Positions 1 to 9,500 of a stretch of DNA of 24,060 bases are shown piece after piece. The position numbers and the translations under genes were made by a program. The notes below the pieces were generated by a model, which saw only the letters and a program-made list of their open reading frames with translations, had not been told where the DNA came from and did not search any database. Position 1 is the first letter of the stretch, and every line of letters begins with the position of its first letter. Location: positions 1 to 24,060 of the IMG/VR virus record IMGVR_UViG_3300048549_001323, one strand, 5' to 3'. Origin of the DNA: a virus.

Positions 1-3000
1 CCTAATAAAGAACTTGCTTTATTACGCTCTGTACCAAATGTAAGATCCGAGACAATATCTTGTTTATTTTGATTATCGGCAAGATAGTCCATTATAAATT
101 GGTCTTGTTCTTTGCTTATACCAAGCCCAACTTTGCTTATTCTATCAACAACCGCTTGTGCTAAAGGCTCATAAGCCATAGCTGCTTCTGCTTGAAATGA
201 TTCAGGTGCATTGTTTACTTTACCGTCGTGCGTGTAGTTTTGGAATTCATTATTAATAGATCCCTCTTCAAATGCTACGTTTTCAACTATTTTAGAAGCT
301 TTAGCTTGCTGTACTTTACTTTTAACATCAGTATTAGAAAGCACATCTTTAACAGCGTTTACATTTTTAATAGCATCATCTGCAAAATAAAAGTCATTAT
401 AGCCTTCATCAACTTTTCCCTGCACCCAATTAGCTTTAGCTTGTGCAGTTCCGTCACCTAAACCAATAATGTTTTCTTTCTTAAAATCTAGCCCAGCTAA
501 TTTTAAAAATTCTTGTATTGGGCCAGCCGCGTCTGCAGGTCTGGCTGTAAGAACAAATAAATCTTCATTTCCCCTAGCAGCATTTATTTTTTGCGCTACT
601 TCAAACAAAGGTCCTTTCTTACCGTCTATAACCTTGCTAAATTCAGAAAAGTCAAATGTAGCCCCCTTATCTTTTAGCTCTTGATCTCTTTTAGCATATT
701 CGGTTGCGTTGAGCTTCCCAGTAGTCCCATCAGGCAGCGTGTATAGCACTTGTGAATTACTTTTTGCTAATGTATCATCAAAGTCAAATATTCTAATTTT
801 TTTAGCTTTTTTATCTTCTTCTGCTATTTCAGTAGCCGCCTTAGGCGTAGGTAATTTGAGATTTAGTTTTCGCTTCCCGTTAAAATCATTGTATTTTTTT
901 AACCACGTAAGCACTTCCGCCCCGTTTTCTAAGCCGCTTAAATCTAAATCTAACTCTCCCACTCCTAACGCTTTAGCAAGTTTTTCTCCAAAACTAGACA
1001 GAGCTGTCGCTGTAGGAATATCTCCTTGCTTTACCTGGTAGGAACGCATGAAATCTGATACGCTAGATATAAATTCTTCTGCTTGTTCTCTGGCCGCCGC
1101 ACCAGAATAATCTGTATCAACTCTCATTTGAGATTTTATACCAACTGCTCTTAATACAGGATCATTAGACTTTTCTAAAGTTAAACCTAAATCTTTAGCA
1201 ATTTTAACAACAGAGTTGTCATCTAGGGAATTTGTTATAGCATGCAAGCCTTCATGATGAACTACATTAGAGCCAACGCCCAAATCGCCTTTTCCCGCTG
1301 TTTCTTTTACATCAATTATAGTTTTTATACCCGGTATTGTTGTAGCATATACAGAACCATTGAGTAGCCCAGCTATATTCTCTTGAGTAAGGTCAACGCT
1401 TCTTCCTTCAAGATATTTTTTAGCTTCTTTTTTGGTGTCAAAAGTTAAATATTGAAATCCATTAAACTTATCCGGGTTATTATTAACGTATTGCCTTAAT
1501 TTATTACCCATAAAAAGCCTAACCTGCTTTGCCTGTACTTTAGCTTTTGCTTCCTCTAATTTTTGTATTTTTTCTTTATTTCGTTCAATTTGCCCTTTAC
1601 CATAAACTGAGGTTAAATCTGATTGAAACAATGGATTAATTATTTCTTTATTTTTATTTGCTAAAGTTTGTTGTTCAACTTGTATATCAAACATTTCCTC
1701 TCTAGCCTCGGGCTCGAAGTTTTTATAATTTGCATTATTAGCTATATTTTCAGCTTCATATAAAGCTGTAAGCTGATTATCTCTTTGTTTTTTACTGATT
1801 GAACCATTTTCAAAAAGAATTTTTATAGCATCTTCTTGGTTTTTAACATCGGATGATATATTGCCCTGCGCTTTTCTGGCTATTTGCCTTACACCTCTGT
1901 TTACTACTCTACCCCCTCCAACTAATGGGCCTGTAGATATTAACGCCTGAGCACCGGCTTCTCCTAATTGTTTTAAATCAAATATTTTTCTTCCGTCTAA
2001 ATATTTTGATTTACCAAGCTGCTGTTCAACCTCTACCATACCTATAGCTTCTTGTCCAGCTTCTGTTGGCATTTCAAAAAGTGATGCTTCTGCAATCTCT
2101 TTTAACTCTCCTTTAGCCGCTTTAACAGCGCCTTTATAATTTTTAGCAGCAAGGTTCCTAAACATAGAACCTATAGGTGCTTTAGCAATTTTTCCAACGC
2201 CAAACGCGTTACTTGCTAAATCTAAAGCAGCAATAGCTGTACCTGTTTTTTCTATTTGGCTAAAGTCTATTTCCCCACTTTTTACAATATTTTCTATTAT
2301 ATCTCTTTTTTCATCAGAAGTTTTATTGTCATAATCAGAAAATTTTTCTCTAGCTTTTTCTTCTGTAATTTCTTTTAAAATATTGCCAGCCTCTTGAGCA
2401 TACGTTGAGGTTCCAAAAGAAATCATAGCTAAAGCCATCTGACCCGCTTGCGTTCCTAAAATTTCTCCAAACTCACCTTTTTGTATGCCGTCTAAAATTT
2501 CTGGAGATTTACCAAACATTTTTAACTGCTCCTGGTACTTTTCTGAAGATATAAACTTTTCAACTCCTTTAGTAAACTTTTCGTTAGCTTTATTATTGTA
2601 GTCATCTACTGCATCTTTAACAGTAGGATAATTGTTTATGCCTCCTGAAATATTAACAACATCAACAGTGCCATCTTTTCTAGTAGTATAGCCTTTACCA
2701 TCAGATAATTGTTTTGATTTTTCTGCAAATGTAGTTCCTTCATCAAACTGATTAAGAGCGCCAAACACAGGCATACCAAGGTCCATAGCCTGGCCTATCA
2801 TAGGGGATAGTTTTAAAAGCCCTTTTTCAAAGCTATCTGGTAAAATAGCGCCTCCAATTTTTCCAAAAGTTTGGTCTGCTAAAAGTTTTATAATTTCTTC
2901 ATTAGCTTCTTTAAGGTCCTCTTCTGCTTTTATTTGGGCTTTTTGTCGGAGTTCGCGATCTTTATCAACAAAAGCTTCATGATAAGTACCTAACCTGTTT

Positions 3001-3590
3001 TTATAGCTGTTTGAGCCGGCTACCGCCTCTTGGATCAGATTATTTTGAAAAACACTAAATTCGTCGTTAGCTTTTTTGAACTCTTCAGAATTTTGAACAT
3101 TGTATTTTTTAATAAGCTCTTGCTCTTTTTGTTTTATTTCAGATTCTTTTAGTTTAAGAACCTTTTGGGGAAAGTCATTAAAATATTCATCTCCAAGCAA
3201 AACCATATTCATATTCTTCTTAGCTCCCGCTAAGTCATCTCCTACTTGTTTATTTACAATATCAAATATATCTTCTCTAGGAACCTCGTCTTCTTTTATA
3301 TTGTTTTGCTCCTCATAAGAAGTAAAGACTATAGGCTTTTTTTCTAGTTCAGATTGCGCAAAAGTACTAGGGGTTTGTGATTCCAAAGAACCACTTTCCG
3401 ACTGCAAATCCGTATCTACGGGTGTTTCTGCCACTACAGGTGCAGTCTCTTCCGCAGCGGCCTCGTCCTTTCCCACTTGAACGTCTTGAGTATTCTCAGC
3501 TTCGTATTTAGCTATAACCATGTTTATTGCCTCTTGGTTTTCTCCATTAGCAACCATAGATTCTATAATGCTTTTTAGCTCTTCGTTCAT
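1..3590 (-). CDS. Giant virion/ejection protein with HExxH peptidase-like motif and HAD hydrolase domain (partial, C-terminus beyond window)
   Basis: An open frame of 1196 codons runs from the ATG at 3590 off the left edge with no stop, so the C-terminus is missing. The start overlaps the upstream stop codon as TAATG. Residues 1-90 are acidic and low in complexity. Residues 90-600 are mostly helical, with Ala/Gly-rich hydrophobic patches near 380-395 and 445-570, as in phage proteins that are ejected with DNA. HEGLH at residues 779-783 fits the HExxH zinc-peptidase signature, and AEEF at 837-840 could supply the third ligand. Residues 932-1095 look like a HAD-superfamily phosphohydrolase: DFDDT at 936-940, T1015 in VLTARP, a lysine in GTAQAK, and FADDA at 1069-1073. 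I recognise this HAD block from large proteins of marine phages. The role is inferred: cargo protein delivered into the cell, possibly a 'polyvalent' protein. The substrates are unknown. Confidence 0.78.
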   Translation of the reverse strand, partial: MNEELKSIIESMVANGENQEAINMVIAKYEAENTQDVQVGKDEAAAEETAPVVAETPVDTDLQSESGSLESQTPSTFAQSELEKKPIVFTSYEEQNNIKEDEVPREDIFDIVNKQVGDDLAGAKKNMNMVLLGDEYFNDFPQKVLKLKESEIKQKEQELIKKYNVQNSEEFKKANDEFSVFQNNLIQEAVAGSNSYKNRLGTYHEAFVDKDRELRQKAQIKAEEDLKEANEEIIKLLADQTFGKIGGAILPDSFEKGLLKLSPMIGQAMDLGMPVFGALNQFDEGTTFAEKSKQLSDGKGYTTRKDGTVDVVNISGGINNYPTVKDAVDDYNNKANEKFTKGVEKFISSEKYQEQLKMFGKSPEILDGIQKGEFGEILGTQAGQMALAMISFGTSTYAQEAGNILKEITEEKAREKFSDYDNKTSDEKRDIIENIVKSGEIDFSQIEKTGTAIAALDLASNAFGVGKIAKAPIGSMFRNLAAKNYKGAVKAAKGELKEIAEASLFEMPTEAGQEAIGMVEVEQQLGKSKYLDGRKIFDLKQLGEAGAQALISTGPLVGGGRVVNRGVRQIARKAQGNISSDVKNQEDAIKILFENGSISKKQRDNQLTALYEAENIANNANYKNFEPEAREEMFDIQVEQQTLANKNKEIINPLFQSDLTSVYGKGQIERNKEKIQKLEEAKAKVQAKQVRLFMGNKLRQYVNNNPDKFNGFQYLTFDTKKEAKKYLEGRSVDLTQENIAGLLNGSVYATTIPGIKTIIDVKETAGKGDLGVGSNVVHHEGLHAITNSLDDNSVVKIAKDLGLTLEKSNDPVLRAVGIKSQMRVDTDYSGAAAREQAEEFISSVSDFMRSYQVKQGDIPTATALSSFGEKLAKALGVGELDLDLSGLENGAEVLTWLKKYNDFNGKRKLNLKLPTPKAATEIAEEDKKAKKIRIFDFDDTLAKSNSQVLYTLPDGTTGKLNATEYAKRDQELKDKGATFDFSEFSKVIDGKKGPLFEVAQKINAARGNEDLFVLTARPADAAGPIQEFLKLAGLDFKKENIIGLGDGTAQAKANWVQGKVDEGYNDFYFADDAIKNVNAVKDVLSNTDVKSKVQQAKASKIVENVAFEEGSINNEFQNYTHDGKVNNAPESFQAEAAMAYEPLAQAVVDRISKVGLGISKEQDQFIMDYLADNQNKQDIVSDLTFGTERNKASSLL
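306..797 (-). other. HAD-superfamily phosphohydrolase domain within the giant virion protein
   Basis: Residues 932-1095 contain all four HAD motifs in order. Motif I is D936-F-D938-D-T940 (nucleophile and acid/base), motif II is T1015 in VLTARP, motif III is the lysine in GLGDGTAQAK, and motif IV is D1071-D1072 in YFADDA. Every catalytic position is present, so the domain is probably an active Mg-dependent phosphatase or phosphotransferase. The segment between motifs I and II (FDFSEFSKVIDGKKGPL) matches a phage-specific version that I know from marine phage structural proteins. Confidence 0.78.
1242..1256 (-). other. HEGLH zinc-metallopeptidase-like motif within the giant virion protein
   Basis: The minus-strand codons CAT GAA GGC TTG CAT read H779-E-G-L-H783, preceded by VVH and followed by AITN. 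This is the HExxH pattern of zincin peptidases, in a hydrophobic-before, small-after setting typical of the active-site helix. A candidate third ligand is E838 or E839 in the segment REQAEEFISS, about 55 residues downstream. Metal binding and activity are not shown by sequence alone. Confidence 0.6.
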
Positions 3591-5491
3591 TAGATATTAT
3601 TTTTTAATTTTACGTATTGGTCGTATATTTCTTGCGCACTACGGGGGCCTTGCCCAGAAGCTTTTGTTTCTGTTATGGTTAAATCGCTAAGATTTACATC
3701 ATAAACTTCTTTTGCTAAAATTCTTAAAGTTTCTTCTCTATTTTTTCTATTAATCTTTAATTCTCTATTATTTCTAGGATTCTTTATAATTATAAAATTA
3801 TCATCATTTTTATCTATCACAGCCGGCCCTCCTATTACCATTGATAAGGCTCCTGGGTCTAAACCGTCGGGATTATTAAATGAGTTTAAAAAATTAGGAT
3901 TAGAGAATTTTTTGTTTAAATCTGTATAGTCTTTAGGTTTAGCTCCGCCTGTATCAGATGGTGGCATAGCTGGATCTTTTTTAAGCTGATAGGTAATTCC
4001 AGCTTTAGCGGCATATCTTTGTTTAATTTGATTTTGCAAATAATTGCTAACAAGATCTTTTGCGCTGTCCATGTCTCCTCTAAATTTATTTTCAAAAACA
4101 TCATATGGCATGCCTAGTCTTTCTGCTGCAATAGCCCTGATTGTGCCAGGGTTATCTAAAAATTGTTCTACTTGACTTTGTACAGCTGTTCCAATAGCCC
4201 CATCATAGGCCATAAGTTTTTGTTGAGCTGTCATCCCATTAGTTATCCATGTTTTATTATCAAGTATGCCTTCTGTTTTGCCATCACCGTTTAATATGCT
4301 ATTATAAAAACTTTCTGTATTTACTTTTTTAAGATACCTAAGTTTATTTGAACCAGCTAGATCAGAAATAGGTATGCTAACATCAGCGCCACTATTTGCT
4401 TTACCCACAAGGGTTGTTACCCCATTAATATTTTTTACAGTAAGGTCACCTCCCCCTTTATAAAGAGTATCTATTACGTCCATTACCTCAGGTTTCGTAC
4501 CGGCCGAAACTAAATCTTTGTTTTTTGCGTAATCTTGAATTAATCCAATAACAGATTTTGAACCCAAGTTCATTTGCTCAGTCCAATTTTTTAATTCATT
4601 ATATTTTTTTGTAAACTCTGAAGGCTTCATTTTGCCTCTTTGAGACATAAGCTGAGCCATTTCATTTACTTTTTCCTCAGAAACTTGTTCAATTGAGGAA
4701 TCGTATGCTGTATTACCAGACGGTGTTACTTTTACATCCCCAAAAGCATCATCTAAATCTTGTTGTTGTTGCCCCCAAACGCGTCTAGCGTAGTTTCTTT
4801 TTTTAATGCCAACATTATAGCCCTCAGCAAAAGCTGCACCCTCTTGACCTAAAAAAGATAAAGGTTGCATTTCCTGCTCTTCATCAACTCTTACGTTACT
4901 TCCTGTCATATAAGACTGAGGGGCCATTCTACTTGTTGTGCGCCTTTGACCAGTCGTCATTCGACCACCAGTATTTGTTTTTGGCTGTCCCGTAGTTAAC
5001 CGAAAAAGAGGGCCGCCTAAAAGCGCACTAGCTCCTTTAACAATTAATCCAGAATCAAGATATGCTGATGGGTCTAAACTATTTAAGTTTTCAGTTCTTA
5101 TAGTCGAATCGTAACCCTGTTGAGTATTTACCTTACCAAATAAATCTTTATAAGTAAAATCTTTTATTTGAATACCACCAAAGTCTGTTTGTCCTAAAAT
5201 GTCGTTAACATCCGATGCTGCCTTATCCGTTTCAGACATATTCCTGGTTTGAAGTGCTCTTAAAGAGTTATTAGCATCTCTTAAGTCATCTTTCATCATG
5301 GATTGCCTAGTGGCTAGCTCTGCATCAGTAGGTGGCTTACCTTCAACTTTTGCCTCTTCTTTGTCCTCGTTGACTAAATCATGTATAGTCGCGCCTAAAA
5401 GCCCAATACCTACGCCTAAATAATTTGGTTCTGAATATGCAGCTTCAATATCTCCGTATCTTAGCTGATCGCCTACTATTTTTCTTCCCAT
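3590..5491 (-). CDS. Putative internal virion (cargo) protein, 633 residues
   Basis: I do not recognise an enzymatic domain. Gly/Leu-rich segments lie at about residues 25-33 (YLGVGIGLLGA) and 150-165 (LIVKGASALLGGPLF). They are separated by a charged helical region, and a Thr/Arg/Gly-rich linker follows at about 165-200. The middle and C-terminal parts are mixed helix and strand with no cysteine. The ATG overlaps the stop of the 207-residue gene as TAATG, and its own stop overlaps the next start in the same way. These three genes are therefore probably translated together. Its place between a pore-like small protein and the giant cargo protein, after the neck and muzzle genes, suggests a protein packed in the head and ejected, like the inner core proteins of T7 or the cargo proteins of crAss-like phages. 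That role rests on gene order only. Confidence 0.6.
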   Translation of the reverse strand: MGRKIVGDQLRYGDIEAAYSEPNYLGVGIGLLGATIHDLVNEDKEEAKVEGKPPTDAELATRQSMMKDDLRDANNSLRALQTRNMSETDKAASDVNDILGQTDFGGIQIKDFTYKDLFGKVNTQQGYDSTIRTENLNSLDPSAYLDSGLIVKGASALLGGPLFRLTTGQPKTNTGGRMTTGQRRTTSRMAPQSYMTGSNVRVDEEQEMQPLSFLGQEGAAFAEGYNVGIKKRNYARRVWGQQQQDLDDAFGDVKVTPSGNTAYDSSIEQVSEEKVNEMAQLMSQRGKMKPSEFTKKYNELKNWTEQMNLGSKSVIGLIQDYAKNKDLVSAGTKPEVMDVIDTLYKGGGDLTVKNINGVTTLVGKANSGADVSIPISDLAGSNKLRYLKKVNTESFYNSILNGDGKTEGILDNKTWITNGMTAQQKLMAYDGAIGTAVQSQVEQFLDNPGTIRAIAAERLGMPYDVFENKFRGDMDSAKDLVSNYLQNQIKQRYAAKAGITYQLKKDPAMPPSDTGGAKPKDYTDLNKKFSNPNFLNSFNNPDGLDPGALSMVIGGPAVIDKNDDNFIIIKNPRNNRELKINRKNREETLRILAKEVYDVNLSDLTITETKASGQGPRSAQEIYDQYVKLKNNI

Positions 5492-6114
5492 TATTGTTCT
5501 TTAAAGCCTGCAACTCCGCCTCCAACTGCCATTCCAAGCCCCCCAAACAATTGTTGTGTTGCTTGGGACGTAGCTTGTTTAGCAGCATTTAATCTGCCAC
5601 TAGCTAAATTTAAAAGTTGTTGTTGTTGTTGATATTGTTGTGATTGTAGATCTTCTTCCCCCTGTGCCTCAAACTTTTGAAGTTGGGCGGCTTGGTTTAC
5701 TCTAGCCATTTGGTTAGCTTGCTCTTGTCTTGCGAGATCAGCTGATATGCCCTGTTTAGATGCTAAGGCAGCTTGCGCGATAGCTTGAGCACCGCCTGGG
5801 GCTCCGCCTGAAGCAATTGCAGCTTGCATAGACTGCGCTAAAGCTGCATCTGTTTGTTGTGCTTGAAATTGTGAAGCCTGTTGATTTACTGTTAAGTCCT
5901 CGGCAACATTTTCTAAACCTGCAAAAGGGTTAGTAAAACTATAATCCATTAAGGCTTGTCTTTGCGCATCAAACTCAGCGCGAGCTTGTCGCTCTTCTCT
6001 TCTTCTTCTACCTCCTCCAATTAATGATCCTGCTGCAGTGATTAGTCCGCCTGCTGCTCCTATAGCCATTCCTGCTGGGCCGCCTGCTGCCGCCGCTCCT
6101 AGTATTTTTCCCAT
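5491..6114 (-). CDS. Small Ala/Gln-rich internal virion protein, possible ejection pore component
   Basis: The product has 207 residues. Residues 4-35 are Gly/Ala-rich and hydrophobic (AAAAGGPAGMAIGAAGG), followed by a basic RRRREE cluster at 36-41. A long Ala/Gln-rich helical middle (about 40-185) includes QYQQQQQ at 160-166, coded partly by a run of CAA codons. A second Gly-rich hydrophobic stretch covers 189-203. Glycine-zipper-like ends around a helical rod are typical of small phage ejection proteins that insert into the host membrane (T7 gp14 type). I infer that role; there is no diagnostic motif. The start lies 2 bases after the stop of the GNAT-like gene (TAAATATG). Confidence 0.68.
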   Translation of the reverse strand: MGKILGAAAAGGPAGMAIGAAGGLITAAGSLIGGGRRRREERQARAEFDAQRQALMDYSFTNPFAGLENVAEDLTVNQQASQFQAQQTDAALAQSMQAAIASGGAPGGAQAIAQAALASKQGISADLARQEQANQMARVNQAAQLQKFEAQGEEDLQSQQYQQQQQLLNLASGRLNAAKQATSQATQQLFGGLGMAVGGGVAGFKEQ

Positions 6115-6116
6115 AT

Positions 6117-6521
6117 TTAGTATTGTATTATTAATTCGTAACTCGGTGTGTCGTCTACCGTAAATCCTGATTTTTTATATTTTTCTAATAATATGCCTGG
6201 TTTTGCCCAAGCAAATGAATACTTGTACCCCATATCTTTTGCAAAATCTGTTGTAAAGTTCACCAATAACTGTAATGCGTCACTTCTATCATTATCTTTA
6301 TAATACTTGTCTGAGATAACTATAGCTGGAATTGCAGTTTTTGAATTTGTTGTATAAAGAAACATAGCAGCTATAGCGTCATGCTCTTTACATACCATAA
6401 AACCACCGAGTCCGTTGTCGGGTAAAAAATCTCTTTGTGGTACTGGTTGATTGTACGCTTCCCACCACGAGGGCAGGAAGTTCCAATCTTGTTCAATTAA
6501 TTTTCTTATTTGTAATTGCAT
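6117..6521 (-). CDS. GNAT-like N-acetyltransferase family protein
   Basis: The 134 residues begin with IRKLIEQDWNFLPSWW, the usual beta1-alpha1 opening of this family. A conserved FLPDNGLGGFMV segment follows at 32-43, then the strands AAMFLYTTNS and AIPAIVIS. The helix DRSDALQLLVNF (78-89) stands where acetyl-CoA is bound in GNAT enzymes, and YKKSGFTVDDTPSYEL ends the fold. I know close relatives from the structural-gene regions of marine phages. The usual R/Q-x-x-G-x-G/A loop before the helix is not visible; it is replaced by YYKDNDRS. The enzyme could therefore bind the cofactor unusually or have lost catalysis. Its target is unknown; a virion or host-envelope protein would fit its place between the muzzle and ejection genes. 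The leader TAATTAAATTTA has no Shine-Dalgarno sequence. Confidence 0.75.
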   Translation of the reverse strand: MQLQIRKLIEQDWNFLPSWWEAYNQPVPQRDFLPDNGLGGFMVCKEHDAIAAMFLYTTNSKTAIPAIVISDKYYKDNDRSDALQLLVNFTTDFAKDMGYKYSFAWAKPGILLEKYKKSGFTVDDTPSYELIIQY

Positions 6522-6530
6522 TAAATTTAA

Positions 6531-9500
6531 TTAAGTTTGACTAATATAATATTCTGAGCTTACAGCAAATAATTCCCTTTTATCTGTATCAGGGTTTTTT
6601 AATCTTACTTTGGCAAAGAATCCTTTTACTCCAGCTACATCCTGTGTATTATTACTGTCTTGTATTAAAGGATAAAAACCCTCTGCATTAGGACTAGATC
6701 CAGGCTCTACAATAAAGACAGGCACCGTACCTACAATTGCGGCATGGTATTTACCTTCTTTAAAAAACCATAAGTCATCCATTAACCTAGCGTCTGTTAC
6801 AACATTTTCTTCTTGGTCAGCTAATATATTAACAATTTCCCAATCTTGACTTCCTTCATAGTTAATTGATAAAAAGTCTGAAATATATGTAGGATTATCG
6901 TTGAATATAATTTCTACCTCAGAATTATATTGTACTCCATAAAAGTTATTTCTATCGGCAGTATCAGAATTGTGTAAATAAATTTTACCATTTTTAAAAG
7001 TATAAAATTTATTATTTACAGTTACACCAGATTCTGGTATAAATGAGTATCGACTAGTCCAGCTTTGGCCTTTTAAACTATAGCCTAAAGTTAGGTTTCC
7101 ATCTTCTGAAGGAATTATTTCAGAGCCAATAGAGGCACTATTAAAGTCATATCCTTGCAATGATACTACATAAAGCTTTTTAGCTCCATCATAAGCACCT
7201 ATAAGCTTCGTAGCCGTGCCGATTCTATCTCTAAAAAAGTTTGACATTCCAATAGAGCTAATAGGGAATAACTGGCCGTTAGCAGGCGTTAGCTGCATAG
7301 CTACTCCTCGTTTTGCATCTGTAAAATATATATTATTACCAAATGTAGCAAAAGACTCAGGGTGTATGCTTATACCATACTCTCCTTGGAATGACATTGC
7401 TTGCCCTAAAACTAAATTAGTAGCTGTAACATTTACACCTTCATCTGCATTAAATAATGCATCTTTATCTGCTAATATTTTAAATACTTTGTCTTCGCAA
7501 AAAGCTAATAAATTAGTATCAAGAGCATGTAACTTTTGTATACTTCCGTAATTAGGTTCTAGCTCTTTAGTAATCCCATCTGCTAAATTAAATTTATTTA
7601 ATTCATTAATTCCTGTTCTAGAATTATATAAACCAGAAAATATTAATCCATATTTACGATGTTCTTCTGAATAATTAGCTTCTGGCGTATTAACTCTGAT
7701 ACCTTTCACTAAAGACGTAGAGTTAAATTTATCTTGTATATTGACAGATTCTAAATATATTTTATTATTGGAGCCGCCAACAGTAGCAATACAATTAGAC
7801 CAATCAAGTATGTTAGTTAACCCATGATCCGCTAAAGGAAATACACTTGAAGTTTCCCAATATAGATTAAGATTAGAATCGTTTCCTTGTTCTGTTTCAA
7901 AATCAAAAAACTTTAGTGTTTCAAGTTCTCCTTCTTCATCTAGCTCTGTTTGCCCCGTGGGCAAATTTGGAAATAATGTAATACCTGTTTTCCTTGGGAC
8001 TTTAACGAAAAAAGAACCTTTTAATTTTTTTTGCCCCGCTTCAGATAGCCCTAGTTTAAAAAACTTTATATCTACATCTGTTTGAAAATTCCAACCACCA
8101 GCTGGTGCAACATCAATACCTTTTGTAAAAATTACTTCATCGTTGTCATTAATTTGATTAGATAAAGTGATTTTAAAAATGTTTCGTTGTTCAACGTCAC
8201 CACCTGTACCAAATTCCATTTCATCAATAAGAATTTTTTTACTTTCTATACCGTCTACTTGAACAAATTGTAAAGCTAATCTTTCATTAAAACCTGTAAA
8301 ATCAATAGTCTGCAAAGAGGTATATGGGCTTTCTTTAGAATCAAAAGTTGTTGAACCACTTTGAGATGTTATATATTGATTAAGTTGTGTTATTATATAC
8401 TGAGTGTCCCATGTAACTCCTAAAGAATCTTTTATATAAAATACCTGGTTGTTAGCAGTATTGGGATTAACAGGGGTAAGTGCATTACTTAAATCAGTAT
8501 AACTAGTAATTATTTGTGCTTTATCATCTCTTATTGTAAACTTTTTAATTGCAGTTCTTTCTATAACTTGAGCTTTAACAATATCAGGAGCTTCGTTTTC
8601 AATATCTAGCACTGGTATTCTTGAAAGCTCTGTTATAACATTTCCCGCTGATGTAGCAAACCCATCTCTTTTAGGTATTAAAAAAGAGTCTTCTGTTATT
8701 TTGTTTCTATCTTTAGAATCAAATTGCAAATAAATATTAGCAGCCTCAGTATCTCCAGGATCGCCATCTAAATAACTATTAAAAGCTGTCATATTATAAA
8801 AATCTGTAGAAACATCTTTTACATAATATTTGTATGCGCTAGCCCAAACCGGCGGTTGACTGCTTATTTTAGACGTAAGCTTTATTCTTGAACTATAAGT
8901 AAAATCAGTTTTAATTAAAGAAGAATTGTCAGAGTTATTACCTACTTTTTGAGATAGTAATCCTCCTTGTCTTCCGTATTTGTCCATATAAACAACTCCT
9001 ACGTCGTAAGTTCTGTTTGTTTTTACAGAAGGCCCAGACGTTGGGTCAATAACACCTATAGTATCAACTTTTATTTTTAAACCATCACCACCTAAATCAT
9101 TTTTGCCTTGATTAAATTTAGTAACATAGTTACCGTATATTAATCTATTAGCTGTGAACTCTTGTGATTTAGCCTTTAAAGGAACAGCATCAAATTGTCT
9201 AGTTAATTCAGAATCAGGTAAAGCTATACCAAAAGATCTTTTAGATATTATAATACCATTTAAAAACCCGTTGCCTCTATCGGCTGGGTCAATTTCTATA
9301 GTTTTTAATATATATACTGTAGAAGATATTGATTCTGTGTATAATATGTCCACGGCAATAACGTCTTCCCTACCTTTTGGTATATTATTGAGTACAATGT
9401 TTTCTACATCATTGACCATAAATACGTTAAAACCTTTTTCGTATCTATCGTTTATTGACTCTATAGGCTTAGAAATAAACTGTACCTCCGTAAACGGGGC

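Noticed and set aside
228-1041. Plus-strand open frames of 71 to 110 codons opposite the giant protein
   Set aside because: They are complements of a long continuous minus-strand coding frame, are rich in Ser, Phe and Leu as expected for antisense of AT-rich genes, and show no domain or leader.
5616-5640. Run of TTG/GTT triplets as a possible phase-variable microsatellite
   Set aside because: It codes for a Gln run in the 207-residue protein; a triplet change would keep the frame, so it cannot switch the gene on or off.
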